Shown piece after piece: positions 63,075 through 64,000 of a stretch of 64,000 bases of DNA. The position numbers and the translations under genes were made by a program. Origin of the DNA: Lingula anatina (lineage: Eukaryota; Brachiopoda; Lingulata; Lingulida; Lingulidae); contig NW_019775391.1 of the NCBI RefSeq assembly GCF_001039355.2, positions 809,541 to 873,540 of the forward strand, in the 5' to 3' direction. Positions within the stretch are counted from its first letter, which is position 1. Each line of letters opens with the position of its first letter. The notes beneath the pieces were generated by a model. The model was not told the DNA's origin, did not search any database, and saw only the letters and a list, made by a program, of their open reading frames with translations.

Positions 63075-64000
63075 CTGCGGAAAAAATGAGCAAAAATAAG
63101 AATGGCAAAGGTGTAAATGCAAGTCCAGGGAACAGGAAACCTTCCGATACAATTAGATTAAACTTCTGATAGGACACTCCCGAATGATGAGGAAACTGAT
63201 AACAATCCTCTCCTGACACACCTGGGGAAATGTTATTGCGTGGCCAAAAAAGTGACATTTGTAGAGATAAACATTAACTGATACAAATGTTTTTCACAAG
63301 AAACAAACACAAACACTAAAGAGTCAAAGCTGAAAATATTATCAGGGTTATAATTTGAGGTAACACATCATTGTAGGCATTTACAATCCAAATAAATAAG
63401 AAATCCAACAAAGTCACTGAAACAGATGTCCAAAGGTATTGCAATGTTAAGAACCATTGCATGTTGTGTGATGTATGTTGTGTAGTATTGCCGTCAATCA
63501 CCACACATAACAAGAGGCATATGATCATAAATATTGTGTGTACTTAGTTGAATCCTTAGTGACAGGGGGATCTTGGCAATTAATGTAGACACTTAGTTAG
63601 CAAAGAAACAAATCTTCCCTGATACTTTCCAAATTTTCTCAGTAATTCCGAGGCACAAATTGCTTGAAAAAATAATAATCAAATGATTTTTGTGATACAT
63701 TTTGGAAAAAGTGCAGCATTTTTTTTTTCAGTCCTGACTTGATTATTCTTACTCAATGGTTCACTCTTATCCAAAGGTGAATCTTTTATAGTTTTGGGGA
63801 TTTAATTACAGGTTGCATCTTGATTAAATGATGGAATGAAATATATGCCAATGAAATGGAATTCTATCCCAAAATTCAGAACTTTTTTCACAAACTAGAA
63901 AGTAATTTTCTGTCTTTAACCAGAAGTTGACCAAGTGTTACATCTAACACACTTGTCTTAGTCATCTTTGGTACAAAAGTAGGGGATGACCAGATGGCTT
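63075..64000. other. LGR intron reaching the window edge
   Basis: No further LRR exon is recognisable. A donor-like GTAAGA on the minus strand near 63740 has no convincing exon upstream of it. Confidence 0.5.

Overview
This is an animal genome window, most likely from a mollusc or another lophotrochozoan. Genes are split into many short exons with GT..AG introns. Intergenic and intronic DNA is AT-rich and full of microsatellites, and motifs such as acatgta and gtaggcct, which I associate with mollusc genomes, recur. The gene set is a mix of vertebrate-like and invertebrate-like families: FIBP, GLCE, a Grindelwald-like TNF receptor, a synaptopodin-2-like PDZ protein and a type-A LGR hormone receptor. 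There is no prokaryotic, viral or CRISPR content. I found no undescribed multi-gene system. The novelty here is mainly repeat families, transposon-like elements, possible alternative exons and clear assembly duplications.

Layout. 1-835: partial second copy of an FIBP intron/exon block, ending near a one-base gap at 867. 836-4066: no convincing gene; degenerate repeats lie beside the FIBP 3' end. 4067-8185 (-): complete FIBP in 10 exons. 8249-11340: intergenic with an inverted repeat. 11341-12834 (-): single-cysteine-rich-domain TNF-receptor-like membrane protein in 3 exons, divergent from 13147-23780 (+), a 16-exon LRR protein; about 310 bp separates their start codons. 26429-30101 (-): heparan sulfate glucuronyl C5-epimerase in 5 coding exons, tail to tail with the LRR gene. 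30951-35600: intergenic, with one orphan terminal exon at 33449-33502, a 69-bp duplication, a 34-bp minisatellite and a MITE. 35873-48368 (+): synaptopodin-2-like PDZ protein in 5 exons. 49430-54880: a low-quality block in which one locus is assembled about twice (partly three times) around gaps at 51172 and 52437. 56940-63074 (-): 3' part of a glycoprotein-hormone-receptor-type LGR whose N-terminal exons lie beyond the right edge.

The genes do not form one pathway. They cover signalling receptors (LGR, TNF receptor), heparan sulfate modification (GLCE), an actin/Z-disc type scaffold, a growth-factor-binding intracellular protein and an SDS22-type LRR protein. All exon boundaries were set by hand from splice consensus, reading phase and remembered family similarity; no alignment was run. 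The phases close without stops in all five complete models.
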